64,000 bases of DNA from Virgibacillus subterraneus (GTDB lineage: Bacteria > Bacillota > Bacilli > Bacillales > Amphibacillaceae), in the NCBI RefSeq assembly GCF_900110695.1, contig NZ_FOEH01000002.1:62001-126000 (forward strand), given 5' to 3'. The notes under the pieces were generated by a model. That model saw nothing but the letters and a program-made list of their open reading frames with translations. It was not told where the DNA came from and ran no database searches. The first letter of the stretch is position 1. Every line of letters begins with the position of its first letter. Positions 1-8,228 of this stretch are shown piece by piece. A program made the position numbers and the translations under genes.

Positions 1-1
1 T

Positions 2-427
2 GATATTGTGACATACGACTTAAGGGACTATGAAGTAGTGGGAAAAATCACTTATCGTGATGGAAGCTATGAATGGTATGGCTATCAATTATTGGAAGGA
101 AGAGATACTCTTTGGCTTTCAGCGGAAATGGACGATGAATTAGAGTTGGGTATCTACAAAAAAATACAATATCCAATTTCTAAACCATATCCTAAGGAAT
201 TAACCTACGATAATAAAACGTATTATCTTGAGGAAAAAGGAACTGCAAGCGTACAAGGTGAAGGGAGAAGTTCTAACCTTAAAGATACCGAAACAAATTA
301 CGCTGATTATAGTGCAGATGATGGATCCCATTTCTTAAGCTTTGAATCTTGGGGAACAGAAATTGAAGCTAGTTATGGTTATCCGATTGAATCATATGAA
401 TTAAAAATCTTAGCTGGAACAAAATAG
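2..427 (+). CDS. DUF4178 protein, C-terminal part (5' end outside window)
   Basis: The reading frame is open to the window edge; the visible part begins with Asp-Ile-Val-Thr-Tyr. From memory, DUF4178 proteins start with about 20-30 residues before a G-D-I-V-T-Y motif, so the GTG at 8 is probably internal and the gene is cut by the window. The rest is a beta-rich single domain with W-L-S-A-E-M-D-D-E near residue 40. Twelve bases separate its stop from pspA, so the two are probably co-transcribed. DUF4178 proteins often occur beside PspA, DUF350 and spermidine-synthase-like genes; their biochemical role is not known. Family fairly sure, start not visible. Confidence 0.75.
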   Translation, partial: DIVTYDLRDYEVVGKITYRDGSYEWYGYQLLEGRDTLWLSAEMDDELELGIYKKIQYPISKPYPKELTYDNKTYYLEEKGTASVQGEGRSSNLKDTETNYADYSADDGSHFLSFESWGTEIEASYGYPIESYELKILAGTK

Positions 428-439
428 AGGAGGATAAAT

Positions 440-1111
440 ATGTTTAAATTTTTTAAACGTGTAACAACTGTGGTTGGTTCGGAAATGAATGCAATGCTTG
501 ACAAAGCTGAAGATCCGGTGAAAATGCTGGAACAGTTTATGCGGGATATGGCTGAAGATATTCGAGAAGTCGAAACATCCGTTTCTAAACAAATTGCTAA
601 CGAGAAAATGCTGAAACGTAAAGCAGATGATGCTCAGGCAATGGTCGATAAGCGCCAAAAACAAGCAGAGCAAGCAATAGAATCAGGTAATGAAGACCTG
701 GCTCGTCGTGCGCTTCAGGATAAAAGTGACCATGAAGGTCAGGCAACAATGCTTAATGAATCATGGGAACGTGCAAAAAGAGATTCTGATGCATTACGTG
801 ATAAATTAGATGAAATGAAAAAAGAATATCAAGAAATGAAATTGAAGAAAGATTCACTTAAAGCCCGTGCAGAGTCAGCCAAAACGAGAACCAAGATGAA
901 TCGGACAATGTCTTCAATTGGCAATGATGAATCCAAACAAGGATTTGAAAGAATGGAAGAGAAGGTCATGCAGTTTGAAGCGGAGGCTGAAACGAGTGAG
1001 GATCTATCTCAGGAAAGCCGTACATTGGATGATGAATTTGAAGAATTAGAAGATAAATCTAACGTTGATGACGAACTTGCAGCGCTTAAAAAGAAAATGA
1101 ATAAAGAATAA
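440..1111 (+). CDS. pspA: PspA/IM30 phage-shock membrane-stress protein
   Basis: A 223-residue protein, the usual PspA length, with an N-terminal amphipathic stretch (M-F-K-F-F-K-R-V) followed by continuous charged coiled coil. The motif V-G-S-E-M-N-A-M-L-D-K-A-E-D-P near residues 13-27 is typical of Bacillus PspA. PspA/ESCRT-III-like proteins polymerise on the inner face of the cytoplasmic membrane to protect or repair it under envelope stress. The ribosome site GAGGAGG lies 7 bases before the ATG. It sits second in a DUF4178-pspA-DUF4247-DUF350-aminopropyltransferase cassette. In B. subtilis pspA is sigma-W controlled; any promoter here would be left of the window. Confidence 0.93.
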   Translation: MFKFFKRVTTVVGSEMNAMLDKAEDPVKMLEQFMRDMAEDIREVETSVSKQIANEKMLKRKADDAQAMVDKRQKQAEQAIESGNEDLARRALQDKSDHEGQATMLNESWERAKRDSDALRDKLDEMKKEYQEMKLKKDSLKARAESAKTRTKMNRTMSSIGNDESKQGFERMEEKVMQFEAEAETSEDLSQESRTLDDEFEELEDKSNVDDELAALKKKMNKE

Positions 1112-1126
1112 ATAAGAGTGGGAAAA

Positions 1127-1247
1127 TGGGACAGACTCATTTTAGCAGTAAGAAAGTACAAATCCTTTCTTACTGCAGACGTACAACTAAAGCCTTCGCC
1201 ATTAAACTTGGCGAAAAGCCAAGTTTAATAACAATAAGAGCTGTCCC
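1127..1247. repeat. inverted repeat GGGACAG/CTGTCCC framing a family-A repeat
   Basis: Arms GGGACAG (1127-1133) and CTGTCCC (1241-1247) lie about 107 bases apart and enclose the whole first family-A copy. This looks like an element nested in, or extending, the hairpin repeat. No function is claimed. Confidence 0.4.
1146..1229 (+). repeat. family-A interspersed hairpin repeat, copy A1
   Basis: First half: GCAGTAAGAAAG, short loop, CTTTCTTACTGC, a perfect 12-bp stem. Second half: TTCGCCA/TGGCGAA followed by CTTGGCG...GCCAAG, giving overlapping alternative hairpins. At least eight relatives occur in this window, always between genes. Confidence 0.85.
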
Positions 1248-1259
1248 AAAGATTTGTGA

Positions 1260-1348
1260 GCAGTTAAGAAAGTATAACTACTTCCTTACTGCATAAGTGC
1301 AACTAAGCTTTCGCCATTAAGACTTGGCGATAAGCTAAGTTTTCTAAG
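1260..1348 (+). repeat. family-A interspersed hairpin repeat, copy A2
   Basis: A second copy in tandem with A1, same orientation. It carries the shared core TACTGCATAAGTGCAACTAA and the tail AAGTTTTCTAA, and ends a few bases before the DUF4247 gene's ribosome site, so it lies in that gene's leader. Confidence 0.85.
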
Positions 1349-1363
1349 AAAGGGGGTGAATAC

Positions 1364-2011
1364 TTGTTGAAAAAGTGGCTCATATTTACAGGCCTAATAC
1401 TAATCATGCTTATTATGACATCGTGTGCACAACTAGGGCCGTTTTCAGATAGAGGAATGCAAGAAGAAGTTATTATCACGAAAGATGATGTTCCACAAGA
1501 GCCTGATAAGGAATCTATAGTTAATGAATTGAATTCGAATAAAGATAATGAAATAGATGATTTAATTGAGGCTAATTTTCCATTAATGGATGTCATATCA
1601 AATGAATCAAATAAAGCAGAGATATATGCAACTAATCAATTTGATTTAACAGAGTTATCATCTGTCTTGACCTCAGCCAAGAAACCTAAAAATGAGAGTG
1701 AAGTTAAAGATAATCAGCAAATATTGATATATGATGATTCATTTGTAACATTAAAGGAAAGTGAAGATGATAAAGATGTACTGCTTCTTGAAGTTGCAAG
1801 CGATGAATTCGTTAGACAAAATTATTCACCAAGTTTTTTAAGTACATTTTTTGCTATGAGTCTTTTAAACAACACCTTTGGTTCAAATAATTGGGGGTGT
1901 AGATCAGGAAATTGTTATGGGGGATATACTGGTAAAGGATACTACCCAAATGGTACACCAAACCGTGGAGGTTCAATTTTTCGTGGTGGTGGACCAGGTT
2001 CAGGAAAATAA
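1364..2011 (+). CDS. DUF4247-type lipoprotein
   Basis: A 215-residue protein with a lipoprotein signal: K-K at the start, a hydrophobic run, then T-S-C at about residue 21, so it should be anchored outside the membrane. The middle is acidic and beta-rich. The last 40 residues are Gly-rich with two Cys (R-S-G-N-C-Y-G-G-Y) and end R-G-G-G-P-G-S-G-K. This matches my memory of DUF4247 proteins beside PspA/DUF350 genes. The start is TTG: 1364 or 1367 both fit the AGGGGGTG ribosome site at 1351-1358. Only 15 bases separate it from the DUF350 gene. Function unknown. Confidence 0.72.
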   Translation: MLKKWLIFTGLILIMLIMTSCAQLGPFSDRGMQEEVIITKDDVPQEPDKESIVNELNSNKDNEIDDLIEANFPLMDVISNESNKAEIYATNQFDLTELSSVLTSAKKPKNESEVKDNQQILIYDDSFVTLKESEDDKDVLLLEVASDEFVRQNYSPSFLSTFFAMSLLNNTFGSNNWGCRSGNCYGGYTGKGYYPNGTPNRGGSIFRGGGPGSGK

Positions 2012-2026
2012 AAGGAGTGTGTTAGA

Positions 2027-2422
2027 ATGGGACCATTTATAGCAACGTTTGTCTATTTTGCAATCTCTATTGCAATTATATTGATTGGCTTAGTTCTATT
2101 TGCAAATATAACAAGAAAATATAAGGATATGGATCAGGTTAAAGAAGGTAACCAGGCGATAGCATTGTCCATTGCTGGAAAAATTATGGGTATTGGTATC
2201 ATACTAGCATTTGCGATTTATAATAGTGATGTTATTTACGAAACAATAATTTGGGGTGCGTACGGTGTGGTACTTCAAATGGTTGCATATGTTTTATTTG
2301 AACTATTAACCCGTAAATTTTCAGTTGAGGATCAGCTGTTAAAAGATAACCGCGCAGTCGGTATTATCTCCATGGCTGTTTCAATAGGGCTAGGATTTGT
2401 AATTGGTGCATCCATTACATAG
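2027..2422 (+). CDS. DUF350 (YjfL/UPF0719-type) integral membrane protein
   Basis: A 131-residue hydrophobic protein with four predicted membrane segments (about residues 5-26, 48-68, 72-94, 108-130) and short polar loops. Spacing and length fit the DUF350/YjfL family, proteins of unknown function often encoded with PspA and spermidine-synthase-like proteins. The ribosome site AAAGGAGTG precedes the ATG. It follows the DUF4247 gene closely and is followed by a terminator-like hairpin, so the aminopropyltransferase behind it may be partly uncoupled. Confidence 0.8.
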   Translation: MGPFIATFVYFAISIAIILIGLVLFANITRKYKDMDQVKEGNQAIALSIAGKIMGIGIILAFAIYNSDVIYETIIWGAYGVVLQMVAYVLFELLTRKFSVEDQLLKDNRAVGIISMAVSIGLGFVIGASIT

Positions 2423-2429
2423 AATTTAC

Positions 2430-2467
2430 TAAAGCGACCAGCATGAAGCTAGGTCGCTTTATATTTT
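2430..2467 (+). terminator. intrinsic terminator or attenuator after DUF350 gene
   Basis: TAAAGCGACC ... GGTCGCTTTA forms a 10-bp stem followed by TATTTT. It lies just 11 bases before the next start codon, so it may attenuate rather than fully stop transcription. Confidence 0.75.
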
Positions 2468-2478
2468 GGGGTGGTTAA

Positions 2479-4029
2479 ATGAACGAAAAATCCATTCGGC
2501 AAAGCAACTTTATTTACTGGGCATCTGGAATTGTATCCATTTGTGGCATAATTTTTGAGGTATTGTTTGGTGCGTTAGGGTCATACATATTGGGTGATGG
2601 TGTTAAACAATATACATTGACTATATCCTTATTCTTAACGGGTATGGGAATAGGTGCCAGTATTAGTGAAAGAGTAACGAAAAACCTAATCATATCTTTT
2701 GTCTATATCGAGTTCGGTGTAGCAATTATCGGAGGATTCTCCAGTTTTACGATGTTTGGTATTACAGCATTTGCTCCTGCGGGTACGGATGCTTTTTACT
2801 TATACTTTATTACATTGTTAGTTGGTGCATTAACGGGTGTTGAATTACCAATACTTATACGGAAGGCTAATGAGATAGGTGTTACGCTAAATAAAAGTAC
2901 TGCGAGAGTATTATTTTCAGACTATGCCGGTGGTCTTGTTGGTGGTCTGTTATTTGTATTTTTGCTCCGTCCTCAATTTGGCATGGTTAAATCAGCATTT
3001 TTAGTTGGTTGTATCAATTTGGCAGTAGCTTTAATTGTATTATGGTTATTCCGTAAAGAGATACGACGTTTTGCTGTACATGCTGTTATCGGAGTGTTAA
3101 TCGGTTTGTTGCTTGTTATCGGGTTGTTTTTTGGAGAAGCGATGGCGTTTAGTTTTGAACAAAAACTATACAAGGATCCCATAATATACATGGAAGAAAG
3201 CAGCTATCAAAAAATAATACTCACACAGGATCAGGGGGATACACGTTTATATTTGGATGGTTCATTACAATTTAGTTCAACTGATGAATATCGGTATCAT
3301 GAAGTTCTGGTTCATCCTACTATGGAATATTCAAAAAATCCTGAAAAAGTATTAATTTTAGGTGGAGGAGATGGAATAGCCGCAAAAGAAGTGCTCAAAT
3401 ATGAAAGTGTTGAGGATGTTACACTCGTCGATCTTGATCCGGCAGTGACTAAGCTTGCTAATTCAAACCGGCAAATTCTTCGATTAAATGATGGCTCATT
3501 ACGCAATGAAAAAGTGAATGTTATTCATGATGATGCTTTTAAATTCTTAGAGAACAATAAAGAATGGTATGACGCTATTATAGTCGACCTGCCGGATCCC
3601 AATAACGAAAGTCTGAATAAGCTTTACACAAAAGAATTCTATTCACTTATTCGCAATCATTTGCTCCCGGGTGGTGCAGCAATGATTCAGGGTACAAGCC
3701 CTGTCTTTGCAACAAAAGTATATTGGACTATTTCCAAAACTGTAGAATCAACTGGAATGGATATTGAAAATCTTCATGCTGATATCCCAAGTTTTGGAAA
3801 CTGGGGATTTGTAATGGCAAGCAGAGAACCAATTAAGCTTGATACGATTACGATTAATAAATCTACGAGATTTCTGACAACTGATATGCTGACAAGTTTG
3901 GCTAAATTTGGTAAAGACGAAGACAGTCGGATAGTTGAAGAAGATGGGGAAACATTTGACTTGGAAATTAATACGTTAATTGATCCAAAATTAATTCAAC
4001 TATATGAGAATGCATGGAAAAATTATTAA
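2479..4029 (+). CDS. membrane-fused spermidine-synthase-like aminopropyltransferase
   Basis: 516 residues in two parts. Residues 1-230 are a membrane domain of about seven segments. Residues 235-510 are a spermidine-synthase fold with the family marks: L-D-G-S-L-Q-F...D-E-Y-R-Y-H-E, the AdoMet loop G-G-G-D-G, V-D-L-D-P, and D-L-P-D-P holding the catalytic Asp. Spermidine synthases move an aminopropyl group from decarboxylated AdoMet to a diamine; the key residues are present, so it may be active, but the substrate of membrane-fused forms is not settled. It ends the PspA/DUF350 cassette. SpeD, which makes the donor, is encoded at 44305. Confidence 0.85.
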   Translation: MNEKSIRQSNFIYWASGIVSICGIIFEVLFGALGSYILGDGVKQYTLTISLFLTGMGIGASISERVTKNLIISFVYIEFGVAIIGGFSSFTMFGITAFAPAGTDAFYLYFITLLVGALTGVELPILIRKANEIGVTLNKSTARVLFSDYAGGLVGGLLFVFLLRPQFGMVKSAFLVGCINLAVALIVLWLFRKEIRRFAVHAVIGVLIGLLLVIGLFFGEAMAFSFEQKLYKDPIIYMEESSYQKIILTQDQGDTRLYLDGSLQFSSTDEYRYHEVLVHPTMEYSKNPEKVLILGGGDGIAAKEVLKYESVEDVTLVDLDPAVTKLANSNRQILRLNDGSLRNEKVNVIHDDAFKFLENNKEWYDAIIVDLPDPNNESLNKLYTKEFYSLIRNHLLPGGAAMIQGTSPVFATKVYWTISKTVESTGMDIENLHADIPSFGNWGFVMASREPIKLDTITINKSTRFLTTDMLTSLAKFGKDEDSRIVEEDGETFDLEINTLIDPKLIQLYENAWKNY

Positions 4030-4100
4030 TCGGGTAAAGGAATATGAAAAGCTCTATCGAATGTATAGGGTGTAGACTAAATGTAAAAGGAGCGATAATA

Positions 4101-4781
4101 GTGAAATTATCATATCATGGACATTCCGTTGTCCGAGTTGAAACAGAGGACCATACTATTTTAATTGACCCATTTATTTCGGGGAATGAAGCATGTGACT
4201 TAGAACCATCAACCGTTGAAGCAGATATTATTCTGTTGACACATGGGCACAATGATCACGTTGGTGACACGTTTGAAATTGCTAAGCGAAATGATGCATT
4301 AGTTGTCGCACCAAATGAACTGGCTGGATACCTCGGTTCTAAAGGTTTGAACACACACCCAATGCATATCGGTGGCGCCCATGTATTTGACTTTGGAAAA
4401 GTGAAATTCACTCAAGCCTTTCACGGATCATCCTATACAGAAGAGGATGGAACAATTATTTATACTGGAATGCCAGGTGGTATTTTACTTACCATCAACG
4501 GAAAAACAATCTACCATGTAGGCGATACTGGGTTATTTAGTGACCTGAAGCTGATTGGAGACATGAATGATATTGAAATTGCCTTCGTTCCAATTGGAGA
4601 TAATTTTACAATGGGACCTGAAGATGCATTAATAGCAGCTGATTGGATTAATGCAAAGACGGTTGTACCGGTTCATTATAATACGTTCCCGGTAATAGAA
4701 CAGGACCCAGATTCATTTGCTGCTAAAGTGAAGACAGGTAAAGGATTAGCAATGAAGATAGGAGATTCAATAAATCTGTAA
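4101..4781 (+). CDS. ytkL: UPF0173 metal-dependent hydrolase (metallo-beta-lactamase fold)
   Basis: Start GTG 4101 is chosen because AAAGGAGCG lies 7 bases upstream and the protein then begins M-K-L-S-Y-H-G-H-S, as UPF0173 proteins do; the frame stays open to 4044 but has no ribosome site there. 226 residues, the family length. Metal ligands of the metallo-beta-lactamase fold are visible: [15 protein letters not shown], and P-V-H-Y-N near the end. Predicted cytosolic hydrolase; natural substrate unknown. In B. subtilis the homologue lies just before ytoI; here a pilus locus separates them. Confidence 0.9.
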   Translation: MKLSYHGHSVVRVETEDHTILIDPFISGNEACDLEPSTVEADIILLTHGHNDHVGDTFEIAKRNDALVVAPNELAGYLGSKGLNTHPMHIGGAHVFDFGKVKFTQAFHGSSYTEEDGTIIYTGMPGGILLTINGKTIYHVGDTGLFSDLKLIGDMNDIEIAFVPIGDNFTMGPEDALIAADWINAKTVVPVHYNTFPVIEQDPDSFAAKVKTGKGLAMKIGDSINL

Positions 4782-4785
4782 TGTT

Positions 4786-4826
4786 AAAAAACGTGAGCAT
4801 TTGCTGCTAATGCTCACGTTTTTTTG
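4786..4826 (+). terminator. intrinsic terminator after ytkL
   Basis: AACGTGAGCATT ... AATGCTCACGTT is a perfect 12-bp stem followed by seven T. It separates ytkL from the convergent pseudopilin gene. Confidence 0.92.
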
Positions 4827-4879
4827 TTTTCAAGAGTATAACATCTTAAAATTTTTCTTTTAACCCTATTAGTCTTAGT

Positions 4880-5671
4880 CTAATTGCATTTAAAATCTAT
4901 ATCATAGTCACTTTCTGATTTGCCATCTGGAAAGTGTATTTCTCCTTTAACACAAAGATGTCCTGCTTTATCGTTTCCACCTTTCCCAACTATTCTAACG
5001 TTATCACTAATGTAAAGGTTCTTCTCTACCACTAATTTTGTTTTATTTTTCACTTCAATATCCCCAGCTATCCATGCACTGCCATTAACTTTACAATCAT
5101 CTATGAACATTACTTTCTTATAATCATCAGCATTTTTAAACCGAGTGTTTTGATTATAATCACAGTTAGCAAACTTTCCATCTTCAGTGAACTCGTATTT
5201 TTCATCTTCTTCATTTTTTAGCTCTATTACATATTCGTCATTATTTCTCCAAGATGTTTTAATTGTAAGGGTCTGATCAGCCTCATTTGCTGTTGTTATT
5301 TCTATCGGTAGAACTTCTTGCTTTGTTATTCCTATTATGCAATCGTTATTTACTTGTTTCGTTTGTTGTTTATCATCTAAAAAAGTAATGACTTGTTTTA
5401 CATCTAATCCATCAATTTTCTGATAGCAAATATTAAATTTTTCTGCATCTTCAACTTCATCACTTTTTTCAGTATATTCGTTTCGTAATTCACTAACTAA
5501 AACATTAGTTTCCTGATTTAAAGAGATTTGTCTACTTGTATTATCTTCACTATTAATCATTTGAATAATAACAGTGGAAGAAAGGGCGATAAGAACTGCA
5601 AATAAACTAATTGAAGCTAATAGCTCAACTAAAGTCATACCCTTTTGAGTTGAAAATTGTCGAAGTTTCAT
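4880..5671 (-). CDS. minor pseudopilin with long beta-rich C-terminal region
   Basis: 263 residues. A class III signal is clear: Q-K-G then M-T-L-V-E-L-L-A-S, with cleavage expected after Gly11 and Glu at mature position 5, then about 20 hydrophobic residues. PilD (11121) should process it. The C-terminal 70 residues carry short alternating strands rich in Val/Ile, Lys and Gly (G-S-A-W-I-A-G-D-I-E-V and similar), resembling a small beta-solenoid of the bactofilin kind; that is inference. Six Cys, four in the last 95 residues, could form disulfides outside the cell. It is divergent from the pilus operon, with only 60 bp between. Confidence 0.75.
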   Translation of the reverse strand: MKLRQFSTQKGMTLVELLASISLFAVLIALSSTVIIQMINSEDNTSRQISLNQETNVLVSELRNEYTEKSDEVEDAEKFNICYQKIDGLDVKQVITFLDDKQQTKQVNNDCIIGITKQEVLPIEITTANEADQTLTIKTSWRNNDEYVIELKNEEDEKYEFTEDGKFANCDYNQNTRFKNADDYKKVMFIDDCKVNGSAWIAGDIEVKNKTKLVVEKNLYISDNVRIVGKGGNDKAGHLCVKGEIHFPDGKSESDYDIDFKCN

Positions 5672-5692
5672 GTCTACACATCCAATAAATGC

Positions 5693-5698
5693 TATAAT
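5693..5698 (+). promoter_or_regulatory. possible -10 box of the pilus operon
   Basis: TATAAT at 5693-5698 in the 60-bp divergent gap, about 34 bases before the TTG start. No good -35 is seen; it would overlap the start of the divergent gene. Weak. Confidence 0.35.
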
Positions 5699-5731
5699 AG
5701 GATAAAAGTCTCGAGTAAGGTGTGAATTCTA

Positions 5732-6154
5732 TTGTATACTAGATTCAAAAAAATAAATAGTAGCGGATTTACCCTTGTTGAAATTATAGCATCAATTGCA
5801 ATTTTAGGAATGGTTATTGCGGTTTTATTACCAATTTTCCCACAAATAATGAGCTGGACACAGAAGACGGATGAGGAATTAGTGGCTAGCAATCTATTAA
5901 GTGAAGTAGCTAACGAAACGGAAAAAGTAGATGTTGCTAGTTTATTTGGTGAAAATATCATTGGATGTGAGAATGGTTCATCAGAAGATGTATTTTTAAA
6001 AGACTATCAATTAAATAGTGAAAATTACGAGGCAAGAATAAATATTTGTGAAGAATATGATGTGAGTTTATACCGTACTCATATTAAAATATACGCTAAT
6101 GATGATAGATTGGTAAGTGAATCGTATACATATATTCTAGGGGACTTGAAATGA
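5732..6154 (+). CDS. minor pseudopilin (PilV/GspI-like)
   Basis: 140 residues. The prepilin signal reads N-S-S-G then F-T-L-V-E-I-I-A-S, with cleavage after Gly12 and Glu at +5, followed by a hydrophobic helix. The following S-N-L-L-S-E-V-A resembles the helix of PilV/GspI-type minor pilins. The start is TTG 5732, with GTAAGGTG 9 bases upstream; no ATG serves. Its stop overlaps the next start (ATGA), so translation is probably coupled. First gene of the pilus operon. Three Cys lie in the soluble part. Confidence 0.75.
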   Translation: MYTRFKKINSSGFTLVEIIASIAILGMVIAVLLPIFPQIMSWTQKTDEELVASNLLSEVANETEKVDVASLFGENIIGCENGSSEDVFLKDYQLNSENYEARINICEEYDVSLYRTHIKIYANDDRLVSESYTYILGDLK

Positions 6155-6585
6155 TTAATTTTAAAAGTGAGAAAGGTGCGGCACTGATACTTACATTGGT
6201 GATCATTACTTTATTTCTTGTTTTCATCTTGACTCAATTTTACCAAATTACAAATACAACAAAACAAGTAACTACTATGGAAAAGCAAATTGATGCACGA
6301 CTCATTGCCGAGATGGGGGTCGATTACTATAGGAGTTTTGTACAAAACTATATTGATGACGAAGGAATTACAGATCCAGGTGAAGTGTATATAACTGAAA
6401 TTAATCTACCGCAAAATCCTGTGAAATTGGACTCAAAGGATCACAAGTTTTCTATTAATGATTCGCATATAGAAGAACGAACTGAAGAGAAAGTAACGAT
6501 TAAATTTATTAGCATTGGAACTGCATTTAACAAAGAAAAAGAAATTAAGGATACCATAATCATTACATTTGAAAGTGAGGGATGA
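6151..6585 (+). CDS. PilX-like minor pilus component
   Basis: 144 residues. The N-terminus has S-E-K-G-A-A-L-I-L-T-L-V-I-I followed by a long hydrophobic helix and Q-F-Y-Q-I-T-N. This resembles PilX/GspK-type minor pilins, which have K-G-A-A-L rather than F-T-L-V-E. The soluble domain is small, acidic and Cys-free. It overlaps its upstream neighbour by four bases and the downstream PilB gene by four bases (ATGA), so it sits in a tightly coupled operon. Minor pilins of this kind prime pilus assembly at the membrane. Family by pattern and context, not by search. Confidence 0.65.
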   Translation: MINFKSEKGAALILTLVIITLFLVFILTQFYQITNTTKQVTTMEKQIDARLIAEMGVDYYRSFVQNYIDDEGITDPGEVYITEINLPQNPVKLDSKDHKFSINDSHIEERTEEKVTIKFISIGTAFNKEKEIKDTIIITFESEG

Positions 6586-8216
6586 CTTTGAAAACACGAA
6601 AGCGACTTGGGGACCTTTTACAAGAGGCTGGTCTTGTAACGGAAAATCATTTAAACCAGGCACTGGAAAACAAAAAAGAAGATCAAAAGCTTGGTGACGC
6701 TTTACTTGAACGAGGAGTAATTACGGAACGCCAACTGATCGAAGTTCTGGAATTTCAATTAGGTATTCCACATGTTTCGTTATATCAATACCCAATTGAT
6801 CAATATGTACTAGGCTATGTATCAAAGGAAATGGCGCAGCAAAATTATATAATGCCTCTGAAAGTCCAGGACAATGCTTTGACAATAGCAATGAAGAATC
6901 CAATGGATTATTATATCATTGATGATTTAGAAATGGCAACAGGATTTAGTATATCACCAGTAATCGCAGCAAAAGACGACATTCTATTTGCCATTAATAA
7001 ATATTATTTTAAAAATGACTCTAAGCTACCAATAGAGACTAATACCAAAAATGATGATGAGGCACCAGTTATTCAGCTACTTGATCAACTATTACATACA
7101 GGAATTCAGCTTAAAGCAAGTGACATCCATATAGACCCGCAAGAAAAGAATGTAAACATCCGTTATCGAATAGACGGCAGACTTCAGACCGAGAAAATAA
7201 TACCACAACAAATGCAAAATGCTTTAATTGCAAGAATTAAAATATTGGCAAATCTAAATATAACGGAAACAAGGCTGCCACAGGATGGGAGGATTAAAAC
7301 GAATGTTGGTGAAACGCCAGTAGATTTACGAATATCTTGCCTTCCTACAGTACATGGTGAAAAGATTGTGATTCGAATTCTAGACCTAAATAATGCGCTG
7401 ATGCAATTAAGTGAGTTGAATTTTTCCGAAGATAATTATAAGAAATATAAGCAGTTAATTACACAACCATCAGGACTTGTTTTGTTAACAGGACCAACAG
7501 GATCAGGAAAAACCTCAACATTATATGCGTCAATCAATCAGCTGAATCAAGAGAATGTGAATATTATTACGGTTGAAGACCCTGTGGAGTACCAGCTGGA
7601 TGGTATTAATCAAGTACAAGTTAAAAGTTCTATTGAACTTACCTTTGCAAATGGATTGCGTTCGATATTAAGACAGGACCCGAATATTATCATGGTTGGT
7701 GAAATTCGGGATCAGGAAACAGCGGAGATTGCTATTAGGGCTTCCTTAACAGGTCATTTAGTATTCAGCACAGTCCATACAAATAGTGCAATTGACACGG
7801 TGCCACGATTAATCGATATGGGAATTGAACCGTATTTGGTAGTTTCATCCTTATCGGGTATAGTTGCACAGCGATTAGTTCGTAAAATTTGCCGGGATTG
7901 TATCACAGAACGCGAGCTGACTGAAATGGAGAAAGAGATTTTTAATCAAAATAATATGGAAGCAGATGTTGTTTATTATGGGAAAGGTTGCAGCAGCTGT
8001 CACCAGCAAGGCTATCGCAGCAGAATAGCAGTACAAGAAGTGCTGGTAGTTGATGAAAGAATTAAAAGTATGTTGCTGAATAATGAATCAATAGCAGAAA
8101 TTCGTTCCTATGCCAAACAGCAAGGCATGAATTTTCTAATTCAGGATGGGTTAGAAAAAATTAAACAGGGATTGACTTCCATGGAAGAAATTATGCAAGT
8201 TTCAATCAATATATAG
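6582..8216 (+). CDS. pilB: PilB/GspE-type pilus extension ATPase
   Basis: 544 residues. The N-terminal about 140 residues form an MshEN/GspE-N domain (R-L-G-D-L-L-Q-E-A-G-L). The ATPase core has Walker A G-P-T-G-S-G-K-T-S-T, the Asp box, Walker B G-E-I-R-D-Q-E-T-A, and the His box L-V-F-S-T-V-H-T. A four-Cys zinc motif is complete (C-R-D-C and C-S-S-C about 60 residues apart), which marks extension rather than retraction motors. ATG 6582 overlaps the upstream stop; TTG 6588 has the better-spaced GAGGG and is a real alternative. Cytosolic hexamer powering pilin assembly through PilC. The separate competence ComGA should be encoded elsewhere. Confidence 0.93.
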   Translation: MTLKTRKRLGDLLQEAGLVTENHLNQALENKKEDQKLGDALLERGVITERQLIEVLEFQLGIPHVSLYQYPIDQYVLGYVSKEMAQQNYIMPLKVQDNALTIAMKNPMDYYIIDDLEMATGFSISPVIAAKDDILFAINKYYFKNDSKLPIETNTKNDDEAPVIQLLDQLLHTGIQLKASDIHIDPQEKNVNIRYRIDGRLQTEKIIPQQMQNALIARIKILANLNITETRLPQDGRIKTNVGETPVDLRISCLPTVHGEKIVIRILDLNNALMQLSELNFSEDNYKKYKQLITQPSGLVLLTGPTGSGKTSTLYASINQLNQENVNIITVEDPVEYQLDGINQVQVKSSIELTFANGLRSILRQDPNIIMVGEIRDQETAEIAIRASLTGHLVFSTVHTNSAIDTVPRLIDMGIEPYLVVSSLSGIVAQRLVRKICRDCITERELTEMEKEIFNQNNMEADVVYYGKGCSSCHQQGYRSRIAVQEVLVVDERIKSMLLNNESIAEIRSYAKQQGMNFLIQDGLEKIKQGLTSMEEIMQVSINI

Positions 8217-8228
8217 GGGGTTATTCGT

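Noticed and set aside
5692-5961. Minus-strand frame opposite the PilV-like gene
   Set aside because: Antisense to a clear prepilin with no ribosome site.
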